A stretch of 7,818 bases of DNA from Burkholderiaceae bacterium (GCA_023262645.1 JALRAA010000056.1:1-7818), one strand, 5' to 3'; counted from the first letter of the stretch, positions 1 through 7,383 are shown. Notes: generated from the letters alone by a model not told the origin. Program-made: numbers and translations.

Positions 1-246
1 CTGGCGTGTTTTGAGTGTGATTTCTTCCAGCGTTTTTTGACCGGCCAAAAAATGGCTGAGGTTGTATTCGGCGCGTGCGCCCAATGCGATTTGTGCATTG
101 GCCAAACCCAGATCGGCGTCAAACAACATGACATCATGGCCACGCTGCGCCAACGCCACGGAGAGGTTGATCGCCACAGTGGTTTTGCCTACCCCGCCCT
201 TGCCGCTGGCAATGCCGATGACCTCGGTGGTTTTAAGCTTGCTCAT
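1..246 (-). CDS. flhG: FlhG (FleN/YlxH), MinD-like flagellar number regulator, N-terminal part
   Basis: This is the first 82 codons of a ParA/MinD-family ATPase; the rest lies beyond the left edge (family members are usually about 270-300 residues). The deviant Walker A motif KGGVGKTT is at residues 16-23, with the MinD-type signature lysine at 16, and the Walker A' motif DADLGLAN is at 43-50. FlhG is known to limit the number of polar flagella, working with FlhF at the membrane and with C-ring proteins. Position right after flhF supports this role over cell-division MinD or plasmid ParA. The ATG at 246 lies within the end of flhF (14-base overlap), with an AGGGG ribosome binding site at 253-257 and a six-base spacer, so translation is probably coupled. 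An in-frame TAG two codons upstream means the protein cannot start earlier. It therefore lacks the N-terminal DQAxxLR helix found in several other FlhG proteins. Confidence 0.93.
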   Translation of the reverse strand, partial: MSKLKTTEVIGIASGKGGVGKTTVAINLSVALAQRGHDVMLFDADLGLANAQIALGARAEYNLSHFLAGQKTLEEITLKTRQ

Positions 247-1678
247 GCGCTACCCCTGTGTGCTGTGCCGCCAATCGGCTGATTCTGGCAGATGCCATGG
301 CCATGGTGCTGCGGAAATCTTCCTGTGTGCTTTCAATGGAGTGTGCGGTCAACTGTGTGAGTGCCAACCCGACCAGTTCTTCGACTTGCCATTGACGGCC
401 CCAGTCTCCCATGCGGTCACCACGGCTGACATGGCTGACGCCCACATGGCCTTCGGTGAGCACTTGAATCAATGACCACGGCTGTGTGGCTTCGTCCAAT
501 TTGCTGACCATCAGGCTTTGCCACTGTATGTCTGGTGTGGAGAGCAAGCGGCGCAATAAGGATTGCGACGCATCTGCGGGCACCACCACATGGAACTGTG
601 CACTCGCTGCAATGCCTGCAATTTCCGCCACGCGCTCAGCCATTTGCACCCCTGGGGTGTCAATCACTATGCATTTGCGGTGGCCGTGTTCTTCCAACAG
701 CAACTTCAACATGGTGATGTTGGTAGCACGGAAGCAATCGACGCCCGACTGTGCGCTGAGCAATTGGGTCTGGTTCCAAGCGCCTGCGCGCTGGTCGCTG
801 AAACTGATCACCGCCACTTGTTCGCTGCCCAAGCTGACACTGGCTTGTTGCGCCATGCGAGCCACCATCAAGGATTTGCCTGAACCCGAAGGACCTGCCA
901 ACACATGGATGCCAGTGTCGGGAACGGTGACATGGGTTTGTTGCATGGAGTGGCACAACTGGCGGCGAATTTCTTCGATCGCCGGTTCCACTTCTTCAAA
1001 ACTTTGGATGCTGTCGATCAACAACGCCCGCAATGCCACGGGAATGGCGGCTTCTTGCAATGCGTTGCGCAGCGGATGCAAATTGCGCGAGAGTCCTGCG
1101 CCTTGCCAAGCCATTTGCTGGCTGAGCTTGAATTCTTTGCGCAACACGGCCAACTCTTCGCGCACCATGTCGACGATTTCGCGGCTGCGTTGCTTGTCGC
1201 GTTCTTCTTGTGCAGCCAGCAATTTTTCAGCGGCCACGGCGTCGACAGCCACCACAGGTGTTGGGCTGGCAGCCACCGCGGTTTCGGGCGCAGCCACTTT
1301 GACAGATTCGGTCACCGTTTCGGGGGTGGCTTTGGATTTCAATTGGGCAGCGGGTACAAACCCATCCGAGGATGTGGTTTTGACCGGTTTGCCCTGGCGT
1401 TTTTGGCGGGTCATGGTGTCGTCTAACACTTGGCCAAATGTGGCGGGGGACTCATCGAGCACCGGCTTGTTTGACAACACATATGACTTGTCGGTGGGCA
1501 CAAAAGTCTCAGCCACCGCTGTGTCTGCGTCCAACGGTGCGACATCCACCGCCACGATCAATTCGGTTTGCCCGCGAACTTTGCTGCTGGAGATGACGAG
1601 CACGTCAGGTCCATACAAAGCCACCGCTTTTTCGTTGGCGGCCCGGGTATCGCGTGCCAGAATTCTTTTGAGTTCCAT
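233..1678 (-). CDS. flhF: FlhF, SRP-family GTPase for flagellar placement
   Basis: The 481-residue protein is FlhF, the third member of the SRP GTPase family besides Ffh and FtsY; it marks the cell pole for flagellar assembly. Residues 1-45 form the short FlhF-type N-terminal domain (MELKRILARDTRAANEKAV, then LYGPDVLVISS). Residues 50-150 are a low-complexity linker rich in Ala, Val, Thr and Pro. Residues 150-250 are a helical, charged N region. The G domain follows: P-loop GPSGSGKS at 262-269, a G2-like SDQRAGA at 294-300, DTPG at 340-343, SKLDE at 392-396, and a G5-like stretch near 416-424. The order and spacing fit FlhF, but G2 and G3 depart from the usual D[ST]YRxGA and DTAGR. The start ATG is at 1678, 33 bases after the flhA stop, with only a weak GAGA-type ribosome binding site, so it probably shares the flhA transcript. 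It ends in TAA inside the start of flhG. Confidence 0.93.
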   Translation of the reverse strand: MELKRILARDTRAANEKAVALYGPDVLVISSSKVRGQTELIVAVDVAPLDADTAVAETFVPTDKSYVLSNKPVLDESPATFGQVLDDTMTRQKRQGKPVKTTSSDGFVPAAQLKSKATPETVTESVKVAAPETAVAASPTPVVAVDAVAAEKLLAAQEERDKQRSREIVDMVREELAVLRKEFKLSQQMAWQGAGLSRNLHPLRNALQEAAIPVALRALLIDSIQSFEEVEPAIEEIRRQLCHSMQQTHVTVPDTGIHVLAGPSGSGKSLMVARMAQQASVSLGSEQVAVISFSDQRAGAWNQTQLLSAQSGVDCFRATNITMLKLLLEEHGHRKCIVIDTPGVQMAERVAEIAGIAASAQFHVVVPADASQSLLRRLLSTPDIQWQSLMVSKLDEATQPWSLIQVLTEGHVGVSHVSRGDRMGDWGRQWQVEELVGLALTQLTAHSIESTQEDFRSTMAMASARISRLAAQHTGVAHEQA

Positions 1679-1711
1679 GGTATTTCTCGCAGGTCAGTGT
1701 TTTTATGTCAA

Positions 1712-3814
1712 TCAATTTCGGTTCAAGGCATTCACGGTGTGAATCACTTTGACGGCTTGGTCATCTGGAATTTCGCTGTATGACAGCACGGTCAAATCGT
1801 TCACGCGGAATCGCACCGCTTTGGACAACCAACCGCGAATCAGTGGCGACACCACCAACACCGCAGCATGTCCTTCTTCTTCCATGGCGCGTGCACCTTG
1901 GCGCAATGAATTGAACAGGTTTTCGGCCAAATTGGGTTCAAGCACCACCGGTTGCCCGGGTTGGCTTTGCTGCAACACGTTATGCAACAGTTGTTCCAGG
2001 CTGGGCTCGAGTGTCATCACCGACAAATTGTTGGATTCATCGACCAGCGCTTGCATGATCATGCGGCCGAGTTTGGGACGCACAGAGGCGGCCAGTTGTT
2101 CAGGGTCGGTGCTGCGGGCAGCTGCTTCGGTCAAGGTTTCGACGATAGAGCGCATGTCGCGGATGGACACGCCCTCGCCCAGCAACTGCTGCAGCACACG
2201 GGTGACCACACCCAAGCTGAGTTTGCCCGGCACGAGTTCTTCGACCAACTTCGGTGATTTGGCAGACAGCTTGTCCAGCAGTTGCTGTACTTCGTCATGG
2301 CTCAACAAATCGGCCGAGTTCTCCCGCAATACTTTGTTCAAGTGGGTGGCAATGGCGGTGCTGGCGTCCACCACGGTGTAACCCAAGGTACGGGCCACAT
2401 CTCGCTGCGACGGTTCGATCCACACGGCTTCGAGTCCGAACGCAGGTTCGCGTGTGGGTGTGCCTTGCAATTCGCCATACACCTGTCCGGGGTTGATCGC
2501 GAGTTCACGGCCCACTTTGATTTCTCCCTTGCCACGCACCACGCCTTTGAGCACGATGTTGTAGCTGTCGGGGTCGATGTTCAAGTCATCGCGGATGCGA
2601 ACAGGTTGCACCAAAAAGCCCAGTTCGGCAGACAATTTTTTACGCACACCTTTGACGCGGCTCATCAGTTCACCGCCGGTTTCCGGGTTGACCAAGGGAA
2701 TCAAGCCGTAACCAATTTCCAATCCAATCAAATCGACCTGGTCGACATCGTCCCAGTCCAAATCTTTGGTGGCCTCTGAAGTGGCCGCGGCTTGCGCCAC
2801 AGCCTCTTGGGTGGCTTCTTCTTCCACCTCGTTCTTGATCACCAACAAACCCAGACCGGCGGTCGCAGCGGCCAAGCTGATGAACATCAAATGCGGCATA
2901 CCAGGCACCAAGCCCAAGATGCTCAAAATAATGGCAGAGATAAACAGGGCAGACGGGTTGGCCAATTGCGTGCCGGCCTGCTCTGAAATAGATTCGGTGG
3001 TGGTGACCCGGGTCACGATGATGGCGGTGGCCAACGACAACAGCAAAGAGGGGATTTGAGCCACCAAACCGTCACCGATGGTCAGCAGTGTGTAGATCTT
3101 GCCCGCTTCAGACACAGACAGGCCGTGTTGCACCACGCCAATCGCCAAACCGCCAACCAAATTGATCAACAGAATCAGCAAACCGGCGATGGCGTCGCCG
3201 CTCACAAATTTAGAGGCACCGTCCATGGCACCAAAGAAATCCGATTCTTGGGCCAACTCTTCGCGGCGTTTTTTCGCCGTGGCTTGGTCGATCACGCCCG
3301 CGTTCAAATCGGCATCGATAGACATTTGTTTGCCAGGCATGGCGTCCAAGGTGAAACGCGCGTTCACTTCGGATACCCGGCCAGCACCTTTGGTCACCAC
3401 AATGAAGTTGATGATCATCAAAATCGCGAAGATGATGAAGCCCACCACATAATTGCCAGCGATCACAAATTCACCAAACGCCGCCACCACTTTGCCGGCG
3501 GCGTCGTGGCCGGTGTGGCCTTCCACCAAAATAATGCGGGTCGAAGCCACGTTCAACGCCAAGCGCAACATGGTGGCAAACAACAAGACCGTGGGAAATG
3601 ACGAGAAATCCAGCGGTTTGCGCGTGCTGATAGAGATCATGATGATCACCAAGCTCGCCACAATGTTGAAAGTAAACAAAAAGTCCAATAAAAAAGGCGG
3701 CAACGGCAGCACCAACATGGCCATGATCAACAACACCAGGATGGGAATACCCAGTCCGGTGTAGTCAAACTTCGCCAAGTTCTGTCGAATCGTTGACAGG
3801 CTCAAAGTGCTCAT
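1712..3814 (-). CDS. flhA: FlhA, flagellar type III export gate protein
   Basis: The 700-residue length is standard for FlhA, the large inner-membrane component of the flagellar export gate that uses proton motive force and docks chaperone-substrate complexes. The N-terminal half has about eight hydrophobic segments (roughly 22-40, 42-62, 72-92, 117-141, 205-230, 242-268, 288-304 and 307-327). Between the fourth and fifth lies the FHIPEP cytoplasmic loop: GAGRVSEVNARFTLDAMPGK at 143-162, then IDADLNAG and the SDFFGAMDGASKFVSGDAIAG block at 191-211. Asp207 in SGDAIAG is probably the equivalent of the essential Asp208 of Salmonella FlhA (inferred by motif). After an acidic, Ala-rich linker (330-360), the C-terminal cytoplasmic domain runs to the end with family motifs such as GELQGTPTREPAFGLEAVWI. 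All key blocks look intact. It is the first gene of the leftward unit and is preceded by a near-consensus sigma-54 promoter. flhB, a frequent upstream neighbour, is not here. Confidence 0.98.
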   Translation of the reverse strand: MSTLSLSTIRQNLAKFDYTGLGIPILVLLIMAMLVLPLPPFLLDFLFTFNIVASLVIIMISISTRKPLDFSSFPTVLLFATMLRLALNVASTRIILVEGHTGHDAAGKVVAAFGEFVIAGNYVVGFIIFAILMIINFIVVTKGAGRVSEVNARFTLDAMPGKQMSIDADLNAGVIDQATAKKRREELAQESDFFGAMDGASKFVSGDAIAGLLILLINLVGGLAIGVVQHGLSVSEAGKIYTLLTIGDGLVAQIPSLLLSLATAIIVTRVTTTESISEQAGTQLANPSALFISAIILSILGLVPGMPHLMFISLAAATAGLGLLVIKNEVEEEATQEAVAQAAATSEATKDLDWDDVDQVDLIGLEIGYGLIPLVNPETGGELMSRVKGVRKKLSAELGFLVQPVRIRDDLNIDPDSYNIVLKGVVRGKGEIKVGRELAINPGQVYGELQGTPTREPAFGLEAVWIEPSQRDVARTLGYTVVDASTAIATHLNKVLRENSADLLSHDEVQQLLDKLSAKSPKLVEELVPGKLSLGVVTRVLQQLLGEGVSIRDMRSIVETLTEAAARSTDPEQLAASVRPKLGRMIMQALVDESNNLSVMTLEPSLEQLLHNVLQQSQPGQPVVLEPNLAENLFNSLRQGARAMEEEGHAAVLVVSPLIRGWLSKAVRFRVNDLTVLSYSEIPDDQAVKVIHTVNALNRN

Positions 3815-3887
3815 TGTGGCTTTTCTCTTGTTTTTGAAACGTTAAGAATTCAATTTTTCTGGTTTTTTCAGAACCATCGAACAGGTC

Positions 3888-3905
3888 AAGCAAGCGATGT
3901 GCCAA
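3888..3905 (-). promoter_or_regulatory. Sigma-54 (RpoN) promoter for flhA-flhF-flhG
   Basis: Read on the minus strand the site is TTGGCACATCGCTTGCTT. Against the sigma-54 consensus YTGGCACGRNNNTTGCWW it matches all but two defined positions, including the invariant GG (-24) and GC (-12) separated by exactly ten bases. The predicted transcription start is near 3878, giving a leader of about 64 bases before the flhA ATG at 3814. Sigma-54 control of flagellar basal-body and export genes is established in polar flagellates such as Pseudomonas and Vibrio, where it needs an enhancer-binding activator (FleQ/FlrA type). No convincing activator site was identified here. Confidence 0.75.
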
Positions 3906-3974
3906 CCACGAGCAAGTGCTGACAGGTCCTTGGGCGACTTGGGGAAGCCAGTACCGACAGCGGCAAGCTATTTC

Positions 3975-3992
3975 CAGTCACGTTTCTTGCTT
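3975..3992 (+). promoter_or_regulatory. Possible sigma-54 promoter for fliK-fliL-fliM-fliN
   Basis: The site CAGTCACGTTTCTTGCTT keeps CACG, the TTGC -12 element and the following TT with correct spacing. However, the -24 element reads AGTCACG rather than TGGCACG, so one of the two nearly invariant guanines is lost. The predicted start near 4002 would leave a 27-base leader before the fliK ATG, which is a sensible distance. It could be a weak sigma-54 promoter, strongly dependent on its activator, or a chance match. No better sigma-70 or sigma-28 candidate was seen upstream of fliK. Confidence 0.4.
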
Positions 3993-4028
3993 AGTAGAGG
4001 ACATCTTTTAAGAAAACACTGAACGGAT

Positions 4029-5747
4029 ATGAACTTATCTGCATTGAACCCACCCCAGGCCAACAACCTGAATAACCCGGTGACAGACACCCATGCCACG
4101 GGGATCGAGGCTGCGCGCTTCAAATCCGAGGCTTTGACCGGCGCTGACTTTGCCAGTTACCTGCACAACCAAGTTCAATCGCTCAAACACACACAGCGGC
4201 CAACATTTGCCGTTTCCAACGGCGCTTTGCCACCGGCGGCGCCCAAAACAGACACCCGACCCCAACCGTCTAAATCTGACGATCCGCCTGCCTCGGCCAA
4301 ATCCGCCACTTCGGATACACAAAAAGCCAGCCTGCATCGCCATGCCTCCGCCAAAGCGGATCGGGCAGACCAAAGCAACGACCGTACCGACAGCGATGAA
4401 AAAGTCGCCGACCGCCAGCCTGAGGATCAGGTACAAGTTGCGAATAAAACGCAAGGAAACCCAGAACAAGCCACTCAAACGCAAGAAGAACAATTGCCAG
4501 ACGTTGAGACAGCGGCGCAGGCCAATTCAGACTTGGCACAAGAAGCACTGTCAAACAGTGCGGACAAAGTCGCTGATTTGGCCAGCGACAACACCCAAGC
4601 CAGCGCTTTGGCCGCCCCACATGCGTCGCTCACCACCATCGCGGTCAGCGACAAGCTGCAAATCATCACCACGGCCAACACCGCCGCGAGCGAACAAAGC
4701 GTGGCCGATTTCGCACTGGCCATGGGTTTGGATCCCAGCCAAGTCAAAACTTTGTTTGGCGAAGCAGCGGCCAACGCAGCGGCAGCCAAGCTGGCCAACA
4801 GCAGTCCGTCTACCCAACAAATATTGGGCATCAACAGTTTGCCGAGTTTCGGCATGAATGCCACGGCCAACGGTCAATCGATGGCTTTGGGCGCTGACAC
4901 CTTGGCGGGCAACGGTTTGTCGGTGTCCATGGACAGCCCTGTCAGCACGGCGGACTTCCAAGCATTGCAGGCCCAAGCACCCACTGTGCAAGCAGATACC
5001 CAAGACCTGCTGGGCAAAATGAACAACCTGCAAATTCAATTAGGCAGCGCGCAGGCACAAATGGCTTCCGCAGCATCGTCGCCGGTCAGCACCCTGGCTG
5101 TGTTGTCCATGATGGACACGCAATTGCGCGCTGAAGACATTGAATCGTTGAAATCTGAATTTGATGCGCTGTCTTCGTTTGACAGCCTGCCCGGTTTGGG
5201 CAAAGACGTGGGCGCGGCACCGTTGCCCGCCGTGGCCAACCGCCCTGCCCCCGCCCATGCCAACGCCGCCGCCACACCGACTTTGGCCGACAACCCGGAC
5301 ATGGCGCAGACCTACGACAAATTGAGCCAAAAGCTCACCACCGAATTGGCCGCTCGCATGCATGAAAAACTCAATGCCGGCGAATGGAAGATGAAATTTG
5401 CGCTCAAACCCGCCAGCCTGGGCTTGGTCGATGTGCAATTAGAAATGCGCGACGGCAAACTGAGCGCACACTTCCAATCGGACACCAACCTGACCCAAGA
5501 CCTGCTGCAAAACGGCAGCCAACGCTTGAAAGACGCGCTGGCCGATTTGGGCTTGAACAACGCGTCTGTGTTTGTGGCCCAAGGCCAAGCACAGGGGCAA
5601 GGCACGCAAGGCCAATCTGCAAAATCTGGCAAATTCAATCAAGATAACGATAATCGTGAGAAACTGTCAGATGAATCTGGCCTGAAAATTGCTGAGGGTA
5701 AAGCACCTCGGCGTGACGAGCGTTCACAATTTGACAGTTACGCCTGA
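4029..5747 (+). CDS. fliK: FliK, flagellar hook-length control protein
   Basis: This 572-residue protein is the secreted molecular ruler that measures hook length and then switches FlhB from hook to filament export. The diagnostic part is the C-terminal Flg_hook domain at about 430-515, including WKMKFALKPASLGLVDVQLE and GKLSAHF, the usual LxPxxLGxVxV core. The N-terminal 400 residues are low-complexity and rich in Ala, Gln, Ser, Asp and Thr, as expected of a ruler region. Residues 225-245 (ADFALAMGLDPSQVKTLFG) are a more ordered-looking island. The tail after the domain is Gln/Gly-rich, then charged. The start is fixed by an in-frame TGA at 4020-4022, and the next Met is beyond residue 200. 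The ribosome binding site is weak: GGA lies only one base from the ATG. It heads the rightward unit, 25 bases before fliL. fliJ or fliI, frequent upstream neighbours of fliK, are absent here. Confidence 0.93.
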   Translation: MNLSALNPPQANNLNNPVTDTHATGIEAARFKSEALTGADFASYLHNQVQSLKHTQRPTFAVSNGALPPAAPKTDTRPQPSKSDDPPASAKSATSDTQKASLHRHASAKADRADQSNDRTDSDEKVADRQPEDQVQVANKTQGNPEQATQTQEEQLPDVETAAQANSDLAQEALSNSADKVADLASDNTQASALAAPHASLTTIAVSDKLQIITTANTAASEQSVADFALAMGLDPSQVKTLFGEAAANAAAAKLANSSPSTQQILGINSLPSFGMNATANGQSMALGADTLAGNGLSVSMDSPVSTADFQALQAQAPTVQADTQDLLGKMNNLQIQLGSAQAQMASAASSPVSTLAVLSMMDTQLRAEDIESLKSEFDALSSFDSLPGLGKDVGAAPLPAVANRPAPAHANAAATPTLADNPDMAQTYDKLSQKLTTELAARMHEKLNAGEWKMKFALKPASLGLVDVQLEMRDGKLSAHFQSDTNLTQDLLQNGSQRLKDALADLGLNNASVFVAQGQAQGQGTQGQSAKSGKFNQDNDNREKLSDESGLKIAEGKAPRRDERSQFDSYA

Positions 5748-5772
5748 ACATTGAGTTAATTAGGAGATTTCC

Positions 5773-6360
5773 ATGGCAACCGAAGCACCTGTCACCGAAG
5801 CCGAAGCCGGTTCGGAAGAGCCGAAAAAGAAAAAACCGATTTTGTTGATTCTCGGTATTGTTGTTTTGGCCATCGTTTTGATGGTTGGTGTCGCGTTTGG
5901 TACGTTGTATTTTTCGGGTTACTACGAGAAAAAGGCCGAACTGGCTGCAATGGACAAGCTCGAAGAACTCGAAGCCGCCGCCACCAAGGCCAAGGACGAA
6001 GCGCCTGCCAAACTGAAAAAAGAAGCACCCGAAGCCACACGTTTCGAGAAAAACTATTTTCAGATCGAAAAAGAGCTGATGACCAACATCACCGGCTCCA
6101 AAAAAGTGATGGTGGTGCAAATCGCGGTCATGACACATTACGACTCACGCGTGTTTGACAACATCAAAAAGCATGAATTTGCCTTGCGCTCTGCCATGCT
6201 CGATTTGATGCGTCAAACCACGGAAGCCGAAGCCACCAAGCCTGAATTCCGCAAGGAATTGGCGGTCAAGCTCAAAGACATCATGAATTCTTTGCTCGAA
6301 GAATACGAAGACTTCGGCGGCGTAGAAGAAGTCATGTTCACTTCATTTGTCATGCAGTAA
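5773..6360 (+). CDS. fliL: FliL, flagellar basal body-associated protein
   Basis: The 195-residue protein is a single-pass inner-membrane protein of the FliL family, which sits around the stator units and supports torque generation or stator activation. A short acidic N-terminus is followed by a KKKK cluster (18-21), then a transmembrane helix at about 22-46. A charged, Ala/Lys/Glu-rich likely coiled segment follows (52-88). The periplasmic FliL domain spans about 90-195, with YFQIEKELMTNI and the typical C-terminal VEEVMFTSFVMQ. A strong AGGAG ribosome binding site at 5762-5766, six bases from the ATG, supports the start. It is six bases upstream of fliM, the usual fliL-fliM-fliN order. Length and domain layout are normal. 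Confidence 0.95.
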   Translation: MATEAPVTEAEAGSEEPKKKKPILLILGIVVLAIVLMVGVAFGTLYFSGYYEKKAELAAMDKLEELEAAATKAKDEAPAKLKKEAPEATRFEKNYFQIEKELMTNITGSKKVMVVQIAVMTHYDSRVFDNIKKHEFALRSAMLDLMRQTTEAEATKPEFRKELAVKLKDIMNSLLEEYEDFGGVEEVMFTSFVMQ

Positions 6361-6366
6361 AGGCCC

Positions 6367-7365
6367 ATGGCAACCCGTCAAAACTTACTCAGTCCGGAAG
6401 AACTGTCGGCCCTGTCAGAGGGGCTGAAAGACGGTTCGCTCGAAGCGGACACCGGTTTCAACACCGGGGTGCGGGTGCGCAAGCACGACCTGGCCAGCGA
6501 AAACAGCAGCCTGGGCGTGAATGTGTCGTCGATCGACATGATCAACGAACGCTTTATTCGCATGTTCCGCCTGGGTTTGTTGGAAGTGCTTCGCACCACG
6601 CCGCGTGTCAACCCGACGCGTGTGCAAATCATGAAGTTTGGCGACTACCTCGGCATGCTCAAAGCACCGTTGTCGGTCAACACGATTCGCATCAACCCGA
6701 TGCGCGGCAATTCGGTGATCATCATCGATCCGAACGTGGTGTTCAGTTCGCTCGACAGTTTTTTTGGCGGGTTCGGCAAAGGCGTGTCAGATTTGCCGCC
6801 AGGCCGTTTATTCACCGCCACTGAAACACGCATCATCCACATCATCTTGGAAGTGTTTTTCCGCTCGCTCAAAGATGCATGGGGACCGGTGCTCGAAATT
6901 GATTGCGAACAAGTCAGCTCTGAAATCAACCCGCAGTTCGCGCAAATCGCCGATGAAAACGACTTGGTCGTGCTCAGCCGATTTGAAGCCGAAGCCACAG
7001 CTTCGGGCGGACGCGGCTTCATCGATTTGGTCTATCCATATGCCACCCTCAAACCCTTGCGCGATTTGTTGCGCAATCGCGTTGCTTCCGGCGATGGCAA
7101 TGAAGAATCAGACAAAGTATGGCGCGAAGACTTGGCCGTTGCGGTTGGCGATTCGCACATAGACATCAAAGTCAACATGGGACACATCAAAACCACGTTG
7201 CACCATTTACAGACCATGAAGGAAGGCGACATGCTGTTCTTCAAGAAACCCGAATTGGCGCAATTCTTGGCCAATGACGTGCCCTCTTTTGGGGTCAACA
7301 TCGGTACCCGCGGCTCGAATGTGGCTGTGCGGATTGAAAAACAAATTGTCCCCGGACAAAACTAA
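6367..7365 (+). CDS. fliM: FliM, flagellar motor switch (C-ring) protein, divergent
   Basis: FliM forms the middle of the C-ring, binds phosphorylated CheY through its N-terminal peptide, contacts FliG with its middle domain and FliN with its C-terminal SpoA domain. The 332-residue length is normal. Support comes from SIDMINERFIRMFRLGLLEV (55-74), FFGGFGKG (132-139, the GGxG FliG-contact loop), LFTATETRIIHIILEVFFRSLKDAW (148-172) and a SpoA domain at about 252-325. The context between fliL and fliN is decisive. Two regions are unusual. The N-terminal peptide reads LLSPEELSALSEG instead of the common LSQxEIDALL, and the usual RIVRGRMPTLE stretch before INERFAR is replaced by ENSSLGVNVSSIDM. 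The ribosome binding site TAAAGG overlaps the fliL stop codon; the in-frame TAA three codons upstream of the ATG sets the earliest start. Confidence 0.93.
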   Translation: MATRQNLLSPEELSALSEGLKDGSLEADTGFNTGVRVRKHDLASENSSLGVNVSSIDMINERFIRMFRLGLLEVLRTTPRVNPTRVQIMKFGDYLGMLKAPLSVNTIRINPMRGNSVIIIDPNVVFSSLDSFFGGFGKGVSDLPPGRLFTATETRIIHIILEVFFRSLKDAWGPVLEIDCEQVSSEINPQFAQIADENDLVVLSRFEAEATASGGRGFIDLVYPYATLKPLRDLLRNRVASGDGNEESDKVWREDLAVAVGDSHIDIKVNMGHIKTTLHHLQTMKEGDMLFFKKPELAQFLANDVPSFGVNIGTRGSNVAVRIEKQIVPGQN

Positions 7366-7383
7366 AGCAGGCAGGAGCACGAG

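Noticed and set aside
486..1742. Long plus-strand open frame of 418 codons antisense to flhF
   Set aside because: It lies almost entirely opposite flhF, which has clear family motifs. Its translation is rich in Ser, Cys, Trp and Thr with no recognisable domain, typical of a shadow frame in GC-rich coding sequence.
1749..3764. Several plus-strand open frames opposite flhA
   Set aside because: They are fragmented, have no recognisable domains or convincing ribosome binding sites, and mirror the codon structure of flhA.
3857..3873. Small hairpin TTCTG-loop-CAGAA in the flhA leader
   Set aside because: The stem is only five base pairs in a T-rich stretch and is easily expected by chance; no riboswitch or terminator features accompany it.
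4035..5642. Minus-strand and alternate-frame open frames across fliK
   Set aside because: FliK is low-complexity and GC-rich, which favours open shadow frames. None has family features.
5647..5657. Perfect short palindrome ACGATAATCGT near the end of fliK, resembling part of a sigma-28 -10 element
   Set aside because: It lies inside coding sequence, no TAAA -35 element is found at the expected distance, and an 11-base palindrome is not significant alone.
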